Assembly: GCA_001642005.1 (NCBI GenBank)
Contig: LWCA01000400.1
Coordinates: 1-28,845 of the forward strand
DNA length: 28,845 bases
Source of the DNA: Intoshia linei
Lineage: Eukaryota > Orthonectida > Rhopaluridae
Reading direction: 5' to 3'
Each line of letters starts with the position of its first letter. The stretch's first letter is position 1. Of this stretch, positions 9,638-19,957 are shown piece by piece. Under the pieces are notes generated by a model. The model did no database searches. It had not been told where the DNA came from and saw only the letters and a program-made list of their open reading frames with translations. Made by a program: the position numbers and the translations under genes.

Positions 9638-10368
9638 CAGACCCGTGCAAAAATTTTAGGCACCTTAGATAAAAGGTTCTGGTTCCTAAATAAAAACGTT
9701 TTTTCATGATTTTTTTGACTATAAAGATTGTAAAAAAACAAGTCATCACATTCCATTATTTTTAATTAATTATTACCTTAACAACATTGTATCAATAATT
9801 TAATAAATATCGTCCATATTCACTGTGCAAAAGTTTTAGGCACTTGCTATTTTAAACCGTTTATTTTTCATTAGTATGCAAATAATTTTATTATAGTTAT
9901 AAGAATATTAGACACTACAAATGCCTTAAATTAGCATAGAAAAAAGGAAATTAATAGTCGATTTTTACAAAAAAGGTTACCCGCAGACAAAAATCACCCG
10001 AAAGCTCTCAATATCGAGATGTGCAGTTCAAGAAATAATAAAAAAACATAAAAATGGTATTCCTCTCAAAAATAGAAAAAGATCAGGACGTCCACATGTT
10101 TTACATGCCAGAGAGAGGAGGTTCTTGATACGTTTGTCCAAAAAAGACCCATTTATGACAGCATCTGATCTAAAATCACAGCTTCTATTGGGAGCAAATA
10201 TCAGTAATGATACCATAAATAACCATAAAACGAAATCTAAGAAGAGGTGGACGTTTTGGAAGAGTTGCAACAAAGTAACCACTTCTAATTTCTACACAAA
10301 AATGGAAAAGATTACAATGGTGTCTAAATCGTATTGACTGGGAATCAATGGACTGGAATTTAGTGATT
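9638..10368 (+). mobile_element. 5' fragment of a Tc1-like transposon
   Basis: The left end is CAGACCCGTGC at a TA dinucleotide (9636-9637). GTGCAAAANTTTTAGGCAC occurs both at the outer end (9645-9663) and again at 9826-9844. This gives the two-site (IR/DR) arrangement in which each terminal repeat carries two transposase-binding sites. The transposase start follows at 9921. The element stops inside the transposase at about 10368, and no right terminal repeat was found. Confidence 0.82.
9921..10368 (+). pseudogene. Tc1-like transposase, N-terminal half, broken
   Basis: The reading begins MP, then a TAA (9927-9929), then ISIEKRKLIVDFYKKGY and a helix-turn-helix (ITRKLSISRCAVQEIIKK). A KNRKRSGRPHVLHARERRF stretch matches the GRP linker of Tc1 transposases. 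After about 10230 the frame moves by one base and continues as RRGGRFGRVATK, a TAA (10276-10278), then PLLISTQK and a WKRLQWCLNRIDW block that normally leads into the first catalytic Asp. The copy ends before that Asp, so the whole catalytic domain is missing. Two nonsense codons plus a frameshift make it non-functional. The paired-type DNA-binding part is clear; further subfamily placement is not. Confidence 0.85.
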
Positions 10369-10498
10369 ATTTATATTTATTATTTTATTATTTATGATAT
10401 ATATTATTGTTAATAAAATTAAATCAATTCCTGAAATAATACATTACTTTAGTCGTAGTATAATATCATACGTGTCCGTTCACAATATATAATTCTAT

Positions 10499-10901
10499 AA
10501 GTAAATATTTTATTTTAGTAAATTACAAAGAAATTGTACTTAATTATAAAAGAAATATTATATCATCCACTACAAACCCAAGTTAAAACTGAAATATTAA
10601 GATACCATATTATACCTACAAACCATATTACAAAAAAAATTAGAAATATTATATGGTGTTCACACCAGAGAATTTTTTTTATGAGAACAAATAGAATGTA
10701 ATTATGTCAATAGTAGAGTTTTGTAATATGAGAGATAAATGTGTAGTAAGTAGTGAAAATAACTTAAATAGAATTATATATTATGATTGTTATTATTGAT
10801 GTTTATTTTATTGGATTTGTATTTTCACTTATATAATAAAGTACGTATTACTAAAATAAAGTACAATTTGTTTGTAATTTACTAAAATAAAGTATTTACT
10901 A
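10499..10901. repeat. Inverted repeat with arms of about 44 bp around a ~315-bp spacer
   Basis: The left arm (10499-10542) and right arm (10858-10901) are reverse complements at nearly all positions; the core TTTGTAATTTACTAAAATAAA of the right arm is the clearest part. The similarity does not extend outward. The spacer is A+T-rich, has no coding capacity, and carries AGAAATATTATAT twice (about 10551 and 10643). It could be a small foldback-type element. Confidence 0.6.
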
Positions 10902-10959
10902 CCAAAATAACGTTAAATTACCAGATAGCCAAATTAAAATGTAAAGTTGTAAAAATCAA

Positions 10960-11083
10960 AAAATTGATCACTATAAGAGGATTAAATTTCATACATTTTG
11001 ATCAAAATATACGGGATTCTTAATTTTGATCATTATAAGCGGATGATCACTATATCCGTGATCAATATAAGCGGATTCTACTG
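10960..11083. mobile_element. pogo-like terminal repeat, solo end
   Basis: The right edge GCGGATTCTACTG followed by TA (11084-11085) is a CAGTAGAATCCGC end read inward. This fits the CAGT(A/G)NAATCC termini of pogo/Tigger/jerky-type elements that insert at TA. Immediately inside are four variants of GATCA-TATAAGCGGA (near 10968, 11028, 11045 and 11060). No matching left end was found. Confidence 0.5.
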
Positions 11084-11414
11084 TAGTCACTAGTAACGAT
11101 AGAGCAACATTAGGGTAACTATCGTTATCATCACTCAGTCTAGATTGATTAATATTCATGGAATATATTATGTTAAATCATTCTATACATAAAATATAAT
11201 GTTTGGTATATAAGTTTCTAGTAGTAAGCTATTGAAGTTACTGCTAGTACTTAATATCATTATCTCTTTGACGAATGTACTTATAACTTCATTTTTATGA
11301 GTTATACACCCTATTACGTTACTTCAATATTTTAGCGTATACTGCAGCAATTTTAAATATAAATTTAAATTACGATATTAACTTTAAAGTTAATAATCTG
11401 TACAATATACAGTG

Positions 11415-11700
11415 CAGTACTTTCCAACCATTTTTGATTGGCGACACATATTTCAATCTCAAAAAATAAACGATTGATTAATAAATTTAGTTAAACAATT
11501 TTTTTCTAATAATAAACTGAAAATAAGCTATGGAAAATTTATCATTATCACTAAAAATATCTTTGATTTGCATTTTTACGTCTTTTAATTGTATTGTCTG
11601 CTAATGAAATTTAAAAAAAATTAAATAAAATTTTGATGATACACCTGGAAATCATTGGCAACATACAAAAGTGTCACGACACACCGGTTGGAAAGCACTG
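11415..11700. mobile_element. hAT miniature element
   Basis: The left end CAGTACTTTCCAACC and the right end, reverse-complemented as CAGTGCTTTCCAACC, form near-perfect terminal inverted repeats. They continue into GGCGACACAT on the left and GTGTGTCGTGACAC on the right. These are typical hAT termini. The 8-bp flanks (ATACAGTG and TCCTACTG) match poorly, so the target duplication has decayed or one edge is shifted. The 286-bp interior has no coding capacity. Confidence 0.7.
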
Positions 11701-12433
11701 TCCTACTGTATATATAGTAAAGATGGAACCATGAAAGTTAAATGTAACATATTCTAAGAATTACTCTCTTTTATTTTAAACGTCCATTCTAAACATAAGT
11801 TAAAATATTAAATTGATAAAGTAATATTTTTAGCTATACTTAGAACATTTAGAAGTAGTTTGTTGAATGTGACCGGTAATTTAGAAATTTATAATGAACT
11901 CACCAAAAAAATTGGGTGAAATAGGGGAAGTTGAATTTTAAGTTGTAGAATACTGATTTATAAGATTTACTAGGTTTATTTGTATCGTCCATGGTTGGAG
12001 CATAATCTTTTTCACTTAAATATACAATATAAATAACACATTTTTTACACAATATGATAATAAATTTTCTACAAATAGGGCTGTTGAAAAAAAATATATG
12101 CTTTGATATGTATAAAAATATATGGTCCAATTAAAATTATCTATTAAAAAATTCTGTAAATAACTGAATTCAATTAATCCCATGTAAAGCATATATGTTG
12201 CGTAGAATGTGTCAAACTATGAAATTTACGCTGTAGATTACGTTCCAATATTGACAATCAACAACAATGCACATTGTTTCACCTTAATTCATTCTCAAGA
12301 AATCCATTTTTACATTATCTCATGACAAAAATCACCGAATCAAATGCCTAAAGAAAAAATCAAAATTTAAAGATATTTTTTCAAGAAATCAATTTTTACC
12401 CCATCTTATGAGAAAGAATCATTGAGTCTATAC
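11701..12433. other. Intergenic stretch, no supported gene
   Basis: Nothing convincing. A minus-strand open frame (12130-11900) contains an acceptor-like TTTTTTTTCAACAG but no recognisable domain. Two related TTTACATTATCTCATGA-type and CCCATCTTATGAGA-type segments (about 12300-12330 and 12395-12420, both after an AAGAAATC string) suggest a short local duplication. Confidence 0.3.
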
Positions 12434-12648
12434 CAGGTGCACAACCTGCGGCCGTGAGAGCGTTTATGTGCGGTCGTGGACATGTGTTCATAATGTAATA
12501 TATCAATTTACTTCAAATTGAAAAGTTTACCCCAGTTTATCAAATTTGATATAAGCTATCTCAATTTCAAAGTAAATTATGTGTGGCCGTAGTATCAATT
12601 AGTAAAGTAACTTTGCGGCATAATTGGTGAAAAGGTTTTGCACCCCTG
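12434..12648. mobile_element. hAT miniature element with perfect 8-bp target duplication
   Basis: GTCTATAC occurs immediately before (12426-12433) and immediately after (12649-12656) the element. The left end is CAGGTGCACAACCTGCGGCC. The right end, reverse-complemented, is CAGGGGTGCAAAACCT followed by a GCCGCAAAG. The 8-bp duplication and CAGG termini fit hAT. The element is 215 bp and non-coding. The intact duplication implies it is among the youngest insertions here. Confidence 0.9.
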
Positions 12649-12656
12649 GTCTATAC

Positions 12657-12954
12657 AATTAGAAAATATAAATTTGTCGAACAGCCCTAATTTACCTGTA
12701 GTACATTTTAATTTTGGGTTATTTTCATATTGTAGTGGAAAACTTTCGTCATCACAATCGAAATATAAATCAAAAACATACAATTCCTAACATTATATAT
12801 AAAATATAATACAGTATGACTTGAGTATAAGGTATGCTAAAATTCAAAAATTATCATGTAGACATAATAAAATAAGATCAAATAGGGAACACCATGAAAT
12901 ATAAATTTTAATACTTCTTAATCATATAGTCAATGATTCAAGGTTTTTCTTTTT
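12657..12954. other. Intergenic stretch with a weak minus-strand open frame
   Basis: The minus strand from 12783 reads an acidic 29-residue stretch (DLYFDCDDESFPLQYENN) followed by a donor-like ACAG/GTAAAT at about 12695. It could be a stray exon, but no partner exon or homologue is recognised. Confidence 0.2.
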
Positions 12955-13520
12955 TTAAATTTGTATATATAATTTTTTTTAAATTACATATTTCATCAAT
13001 TTTTTAAGGAATGATTTCAGCAAAAAATTTTTCGATATTATGAATATGCATAATTGCCTCAGCGTGCGTAGTTCCACGTGTTGAGGATGTATAATTCTAT
13101 TTTTCAGAAGCAAAATTTTCATTAGTATTGGAATCAATCACTATACCTTCTTACTGTTACATTACATATACTTTGTTAATAACGTTATTTATTATAACAT
13201 CGTTTTGGTCCACATCATCAACATGAAGTATAGTAATTTTCATCCATATTTTTATTAAGATAACTGGATAAATTTATATAAATTTTGATAATTCAATTGA
13301 TTTTCTATAACATATTATTATAGTATTATCCTTAGCAGAATTCCATACTTCGGAAGCCATTAATATTCCATCAATTAATTCAATTTTTTTAATACAGGTT
13401 GCATAATCAATATCTGATTCTTCAGATAATTCGAATAGAAAATTCTTATTATCAGCAAGCCTTCATAATGCAATTTAAAAGAGTTAATAATATTAATTTT
13501 TATAATATTATTAAAATTAC
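12955..13520 (-). pseudogene. Decayed pogo/Tigger-like transposase C-terminus
   Basis: On the minus strand the readings run NSFKLHYEGLLIIRI (about 13484-13441), then ATCIKKIELIDGILMASEVW and NSAKDNTIIICYRK (about 13395-13300), then an acidic segment, and then THAEAIMHIHNIEKFFAE (about 13076-13010). This order matches the end of DDE_1 (pogo/Tigger/jerky) transposases: F-K-x-Y-R, a helix with the AW-x-V-TI-NC-x-RK motif, then an acidic C-terminal tail with an EA-IE-FF helix. Several frame changes and stop codons interrupt it. The N-terminal helix-turn-helix and catalytic Asp blocks were not found upstream. It is not obviously the same copy as the fragment at 2684-3215, which covers a different part of the protein. 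Confidence 0.6.
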
Positions 13521-15227
13521 AATGTTCAGTAAAACATTGTTCACTATTAAAAAAATAGGGAACATCATAGTAATTTGTATCCAACTTATCAAATACACTG
13601 TTCATTGTTAATAAAATATCTGACATGTTCATTTCAGTTTCCCAAAGCCATTAAAAATCCATTTAAAAAATTTGCGTAACATTAATTACAATTTTTAAAT
13701 TATTTATTTTTGGGTTAATAATGATAAAGTTAATCTGGTAAATGGTTGATCTCATAAACTCAATGAGATTTAAAATTTTTGAAAGCTCTAGTTAGATTAC
13801 AAAATTATAGCTATAAAAAATACATTGTAAGTGTTTTTGTTGAAATTGAGAGTGAATTGCTTACTTGTAAGCGATTTTACGGAAATATATTTGTATTTGT
13901 CTCAAAAAATTAAAATTTTATTATTTTGTACATGTTTGTCGGTCAAATAGAAAATGAAACCGCTGGTTAGTACACCCTGTAGTGCACTATGATGTAAATA
14001 TAAAAATGTGTATTACAAACAATTTTTGATAATGGAAAAAGATTGTCTGACGTGTGATCAGGGCATTGTTCATCAGATATTGTCCTGATCTTAAATACAT
14101 TGATAATAGGAGCGATTTTTCTTTTCTAATAATTAAATCACATTTACTTAAACTAGTGAGCTTTCTGTTAAATGTTACTGTCATAACTATTTCATTGCAA
14201 GTATTTTTAATAACTGATATTGTCTTTATAAACTAAAATATTAAATACAATTATAAAAATGTAAATCCTTAGAATCTACAAATAAAGTGGATTTTTTGTT
14301 AACAAAATAATTTTTAATGTTCACTCTACAAAATATTCACTATATTAGATGTTAAATATATACATGTCTGACTGTATTTAACAAGGTTGATAAATTAATT
14401 CACAAACATTATTAAAATTAAAATAAATACATTTCAGAAAAACCAGATCAGCATACTGAATGACGGTGGGATATGGAAGATGACTTGGATTGGGTGTAAT
14501 GTCGTAAAACCGGTTTACTGATACAAAATATTCGAAAACCCGTTTTTTCGATAAATTTTTTAATAAACACAAAATTAATTAATGAATTAATATTTTAAAA
14601 CCATTATAATTATCGGTTACCCAATTAAGTAGAAATGATTGTACTTTTTTTGAAAGTGAGGAAGTAATAACTTACATGTTGAAAAAATTAATAATATACC
14701 ATTTCACTTTCGATATGATAATAATTGTCGTATTTTAAAACGGCCAAGTCATAACAAATTAAAATTCTAGTTTTATCATTCGAACATTAATTAAAAAAAT
14801 CAATCTTGCACAATGGATAAAAATCATAAAAAAAAATATTTCACTTCTAATTTCCAGGATATAATTATCACAAAACATTGAAGAAAGAATATGCCAATTT
14901 ATCTCCGTAATCGACGATGATTATTTGGATAATCCTTTGAATAATATTAGCACCACTGACCGAACAAATTTTTCCAAAATTAAAAAAAGCATGGTGCTCC
15001 AACTAAAAAAATATTTGATTTCGATCATCTATTATATGACAATGATCTCGATTAATAGTATAATAGTTTCCAAAGGTGATGCTACAAAAAAGTTTATGAT
15101 ATGGGCCGCCTAAAACATTTTCAAAATAATCCGGCCCGCCACGTACTTTAGTTTAGCATGGCTGATATACATGTATATATATGATATATATAAATGTACA
15201 TTGTATATTATACATCTAAGCCTTATT
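13521..15227. other. Intergenic stretch with no supported gene
   Basis: Short frames at 13987-14236, 14378-14572 and 14865-15113 have no recognised domain. At 14865-15113 a splice-acceptor-like AATTTCCAG precedes 83 open codons (EERICQFISVIDDDYLDN early on), and a second frame across 15000-15055 also looks coding-like (DFDHLLYDNDLD), so a decayed gene is possible. A GGCCCGCC-bearing segment at about 15130-15150 and a TATA-rich tract at 15165-15215 are present. Confidence 0.3.
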
Positions 15228-15790
15228 TTGATTGAAATTTTGTATTTATATCAACTGGAATGAGCTCTATCAGAATAATCCTTTTTTTAAATTATCGGAC
15301 CGTTAATTATTTCATATTTTAATAAAATATTTCAGAAAAAAAATATATAAATACTAAAATGCTTTTTTGACCGTGAAGTCGTCACTTATTCGGATTGAAA
15401 TTTTTAATATGTGTTAACAGGATACAACTCTATCACCTGTAAATTTTTTTAAATTGTAGGGCTGTTTTTATTAAAAAAAAAAAAGGGGGTAATTTGAGTT
15501 TTTGGCCATGCAAGTATAATTTTTTTAAATTTAAATTTATGATGATGTTTATGATTTTAAAATCCGCATCAGCGTATATATTTTTTTAAATTCTCCAACT
15601 CGTTTGATTTTCAAAAAAAAGGACAATTGGGGTTTTTGACCCATAAGGTGTGAGTTTAGGAGGTTGAAATTTATCTTATTATCACCCCGGAAAAAACTGT
15701 AATTGAAATGTGTATCTTTAAAAAATTTTAAAACGGGTAGTTATTTAAATAAAGCCTAACACACACAGACACACACACAAACAAAAATCG
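15228..15790 (+). repeat. Dispersed modular repeat, sense copy 2
   Basis: It aligns with 8540-9112 from TTGAAATTTTGTATTTATAT (15233) through AACAGGATACAACTCTATCA (15415-15434), GTAGGGCTGTTTTTATT and GGACAATTGGGGTTTTTGAC to AAATAAAGCCTAACACAC. It lacks the upstream part of copy 1 and ends in a short CA-rich tract (about 15760-15784). It is non-coding. Confidence 0.75.
15760..15784 (+). repeat. CA/GA-type microsatellite at a repeat end
   Basis: An imperfect (CA)n tract with a single GA interruption sits exactly at the downstream end of the modular repeat copy. The corresponding place in copy 1 is AACACAAAAAACAAA. Confidence 0.7.
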
Positions 15791-16139
15791 CGTCGCATTT
15801 TATATTTATATATAATTAACAAAATTTAATAATAATCATCAAAATACACCTGTAATTGACTTGTTGATTGATTTGTATATTCGAATTCAAGGTAATAGAT
15901 GATCTGAACTTATGGACATCAGTGCATGGGCTATAATTTTAATTATTGTTTCACTTTGCATATAAGTTACATTATACGTTATCAATCATCATTGTCATTA
16001 AATTTTATTGTGGAACTTTTAAAAATTGAATAAATTTTCCATTTTACAAAACATACAGAAACCAAACAAGAAACCCACAGATTCTCCTGAAAAAAGTTTA
16101 TTACAAGAAGATTACGATTATTTCAATAATTTTAATTGA

Positions 16140-16493
16140 AGGAAGCAGAATCTTAACGACACTGACGAAACGGAACCAAGTCAATCAAAAATAGTAGAAG
16201 AAGCATTTACAAACGATGACGAATCGTCGACTGATGTAAGAGAAACATATTTCAGAAAACGTAAAGAAATTGTAGTATTAAATCCAAGCTACTGTCACAT
16301 GCGGAATAGAATTCCATCACAGGATATAATGAGGCCTGTGATAACAAGTGATATGATCAACAACTATAAGGTTAACAAAACTCTATATGCAAAAACTATC
16401 ATCCATAAAGGACCAAAAAAGAATAAAAATTTTATTGAAAGATGTTGTGATTTTATATGCCGGATATCTAATCGTCATGAAATCAATAACTAA
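16140..16493 (+). pseudogene. Orphan coding-like frame, possible pseudogene or last exon
   Basis: The 117 open codons follow an in-frame TGA (16137-16139). The same frame is also open before the TGA, back to a splice-acceptor-like TTTTACAAAACATACAG (ending near 16059). The upstream part reads KPNKKPTDSPEKSLLQEDYD. The downstream part is charged (NDTDETEPSQSKIVEEAF), then a basic FRKRKE, then SYCHMRNRIPSQDIMRPV and a C-terminal FIERCCDFICRISNRHE. Composition is balanced and hydrophilic, unlike chance A+T frames. I do not recognise a family. No GT-AG pair removes the TGA while keeping phase, so it is either a truncated gene, a pseudogene, or coding begins later (ATG at 16299). Confidence 0.35.
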
Positions 16494-17340
16494 ACGAAAG
16501 AATAATAGAATTTTATTATTAAATTATTAGTTTTACTGTTATTTATACGGGTATTATTCCTTCATTTTCACTTTAGTAGTTAATGTATTTTGATTGAGTT
16601 TTGTTGCGGTATATTTACATTTGTTTGTGTGTAACTATTTATTTATGGATATATGAGTGTCAAATTTAGATTTCTGGAATTTCCTGTCGTCCGTTTATCA
16701 TAGATTTCAACTGTTAAACTTTGATTCTTCCGATTAAAAATTTGAAAATATTTTATAAAGTTAACGATATTTAAATGAAATCACATATGTGTAATTTTAG
16801 ATATAATAGATAGTACAATTATAATAATTATCTATTAATAATATATTAAATATTACACTAGACAACACTAAAAAATACATCTGCATAAAAATAATACCAT
16901 CTTATGGATAATCTAGCGCTGATTTTAATGATATAATATATTTATAAGTTTTAGTTCATATAACCCATTTATTAACACTTTTAATGTTGAAAAAAAATAT
17001 AACAAAGTTTCACTTCAATGCTAAAATTGAACAATTATATTATTTAAAATAATGTTTACTTTAAAAAAGGTTAAATTTTTTAAGTTTGAATATTTATTTA
17101 TTAATTTAAAATGCATGTCTACGAAATAAACAAAACATATCATTGTTTTTGATGTGGTATATATAGTCTAAATCGTCAATAATGAATTTCGATGATAATG
17201 AACAAGTTTTGGTCAAAATTCATCCCTTTTATAGTAAATTTCTTATACATTCATTACCTATCGTGATTTATTGACTAAATGGAATGTTAACAGTTTTGAA
17301 ATATGTCACGTAATTACTTATTATTAGTCTATTGCAATTT
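16494..17340. other. A+T-rich intergenic stretch
   Basis: No gene, element end or significant repeat was recognised. The sequence is dominated by A+T-rich low complexity. Confidence 0.4.
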
Positions 17341-17344
17341 TTTT

Positions 17345-17800
17345 TTTTTTCGCTGTGGACAATATTTTATTTAAAAAAATCTATGGACCTCCATTAATGA
17401 ACATTTTTCATATGCCCGGTTGGCTGGTGACATTTCATGTTAACAAATCAATGAATTTATTAGCATTTTTAATTAAATTTTTAAACCTTTATAAAATAAT
17501 TTTGTTAAGTATGGACTACGGTGTGAATCACTGGTCTATCGGATATAATATTTTTTAGAAATAAATTAATATGTCCTATTTTTTGTTTAAAGTTCTTTCT
17601 TTCGAATATAAGCAGAAACTGTTTATATTCAAATTTTATTTAGTTAAAAATTTCACTGAAAATTTGTATTTCAAGGGGTCTGCTTATAATCGAGAAAAGA
17701 CAGTAGGAACATTTAATAATATTGTTTACATCAGACGTTCTCAACCCTTTTTCGCTGTGGACCCTAAGATGATATTACAAAGTCATCTTCGTTGTGAAAA
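17345..17800. mobile_element. Degraded hAT-type sequences (two edges)
   Basis: TTTTCGCTGTGGAC-ATATTTTATT-(T)AAAAA-TCTAT-GACC-CCATTA at 17348-17395 matches 24007-24055, the inner left end of the hAT element at 23990-24681, although its first bases have decayed. A second hAT-like left edge, CAGACGTTCTCAACCC followed by TTTTTCGCTGTGGACC, begins at about 17734. No right ends or target duplications could be matched. The open frames here (17355-17558 and 17571-17888) overlie these repeats and are not considered genes. Confidence 0.5.
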
Positions 17801-17889
17801 GGTTTTACAGATGTTATTTTTTTATTCATTGATAGAATATCACCTTTCCATTTCGTTAATTTATTTTTCGATATTTTCACATAAATAAG

Positions 17890-18977
17890 AAACAACTGCT
17901 AATCATTGATTAACGATTAACTCATAGAAATTATGTACATTCCATTTTTTATTTTTTAATTATTTCTTTCTTAGAAAAAAAGAATAAAATGTATCTTAGA
18001 TTTTAAAATCTTAGATAAAACTTGGATTATAGTGAAAAAAATTATATACCAAAATTAGAATTAAAATGGCCACATGAATTGAATATTCTCATACAATTCC
18101 ATCATCTAAAAACTATATCAACTTCATTCAAACAAAGATTACCTGTCGTCTGTATCAATGGTGAAACAATTTTATGTTGATCCTTATATTTAGCTGTGCA
18201 AGTCAATTTAAAAAATTTTAAATTAAAGTCTAGACTCCTTTATTATTATTATATTTTTATTCATAATTAACACACCAAAAAAACCCCTAAAAATTGAGTT
18301 GTGGTTATTGGGAAGAACCCTTGAATATAGTGTGAAGTAACTTATCGACAAGTCAATAAATGAAAATAAATTAAGACATAACTCCAATCAATGCTCATAA
18401 TTTTTATTAAAAATTAGTAAAATATGAACTGATTTAAAAGATAAAACAGCCATTAAACAAGTTTAATGAATTTTAATAAAAAATGGATAAATATATTTAA
18501 TTTATCCAATGTGTCGCAAGGTACAAAATAATAATAATAATAACAATATTTTTGATGATAATTTTAAATCGATCAAAACTATAATTACAAAATTTAAAAT
18601 TGAGTATTTAAATATTTTTAAACATTTTTAACGATAAGGCGGACTTAAACTATGCACCAACAATTGAAATGTAAAAATTGATGTCTGTCTCTGATATAAT
18701 ATACCTAAAATAAATGTGTTAATCTGCTAAATAATAACAACATATAATTGAACATTTGAATTAAACAGACATAGTTTGTATTAATTTGCACTGAAATGGC
18801 CGCTAAATGGCTACATTGCAATTGCGAGATTAGAAATCAGAGAATACCATTGATAATTTTATTGCACTTAGATAGGTACATAATTGACTAATTTTGGTAA
18901 ATCACGTTTTATTGTAAAGATATTTGCATTTACTAAACATCAAAGATATTTAAATTAAACTTTTTCATTTTATTTTA
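17890..18977. other. A+T-rich intergenic stretch
   Basis: Only simple tracts such as AATAATAATAATAATAAC (about 18530-18545) and A+T low complexity. No gene or element was recognised. Confidence 0.4.
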
Positions 18978-19277
18978 ATGGATTTATCTAATAAAATTGC
19001 AAAAAAAATGGAAAATTCGTGTTTAAATGAATCAAGACAAATATTAAATAAAATTAAAAATATTATTTCACCTTTAAAAAAACCCAAAATTGATTCAAAA
19101 AAGAGGAGTTATAATTATGATGATAATGAACTGATTACAGATGATTCTTCTGATCGACCTCACAGCCCTGACGACAAGAGAAAAAGTTTGAGTAATTTTT
19201 ATATTATGGCAGTTATATTCAACGCATTATCGCTGAAGACACGATTTTTATATAATACTTGTAGATTTACTGGTTAG
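18978..19277 (+). CDS. Small hypothetical protein or first exon, unknown function
   Basis: The 99-codon frame starts MDLSNKIAKKMENSCLNE and continues through a basic PLKKPKIDSKKRS (a candidate nuclear localisation signal, about residues 33-45), an acidic Tyr/Asp patch (YNYDDNELITDDSSDRPH) and a basic DDKRKS. Up to about residue 71 the composition looks like genuine disordered nuclear protein. The last 28 residues (FYIMAVIFNALSLK onward) look like read-through of non-coding A+T sequence. A GT-containing position near 19186-19193 may therefore be a donor, although no acceptor giving a 35-nt-class intron was found. Family not recognised, and a decayed gene is also possible. Confidence 0.35.
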   Translation: MDLSNKIAKKMENSCLNESRQILNKIKNIISPLKKPKIDSKKRSYNYDDNELITDDSSDRPHSPDDKRKSLSNFYIMAVIFNALSLKTRFLYNTCRFTG

Positions 19278-19957
19278 AAATCACTGTTGATGATTAAATT
19301 TTCAAAATTATGTAGAATTATTCTATCTATTTTAATAGTATATCATAAATATTTATATTTAATTACAAATCATTAATTTGATAAATATTTTTTTATCAAT
19401 CCTTAAGACGTGCAAACTTCATCATTTACTGTTTAATCGGTCGCATGCTCCATTCATGATTATTATTGTTATTCAAATTTCTCACGCTTTATCGTTTTAC
19501 AATTAAGCGGCACATGTTTAACCCAGATTATTTATGGTAATTGTTAGCACACGCATTCAAATATTTTAAGGTTAATTTTAAATTACATTTTAATGTAATT
19601 ATATTCTCAAATAAACATTAAAGAAATACCTCACAGTTTATTATTAAATTAAAAGTATGATTTTATAACGTTTAAATTATAATTAATGTAAACACAAAAT
19701 AGCATAATATAATTAAAATTAACTTTCAAATATTATAATGAAAATGATGCATCAAATTGACAGTGAACATTATTTTGGTTACAAAACGTTAAAGCTAATT
19801 AATCCTAAATTTTGATCATGTTTTTTCATAATCAGATAATTTATTGGTTATAGTAGAGAGGTGAGAAATGCAGAGTTTTGGATCATAAGTTAAAACAAGA
19901 TTTTTGCAAAAATTTTCATTTTGATGAAATTTAACCATTTATTGTTTAATCACCATC
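19278..19957. other. A+T-rich intergenic stretch
   Basis: No gene or repeat family member was identified. A+T low complexity throughout. Confidence 0.4.

Noticed and set aside
11900-12783. Possible two-exon minus-strand gene (acidic exon near 12783-12695 and an exon near 12080-11900)
   Set aside because: Splice-like sites exist, but joining them gives a short hydrophobic end with an early stop, and a hAT element lies between. Shared AGGGCTGTT next to both sites is too short to count.
14865-15113. Acceptor-like AG followed by 83 open codons
   Set aside because: No homologue recognised and a competing coding-like frame overlaps; insufficient for a gene call, only noted in the intergenic entry.
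17355-17888. Two adjacent plus-strand frames of 67 and 105 codons
   Set aside because: They lie over hAT-derived sequence (GCTGTGGAC-bearing ends) and have no recognisable domain.
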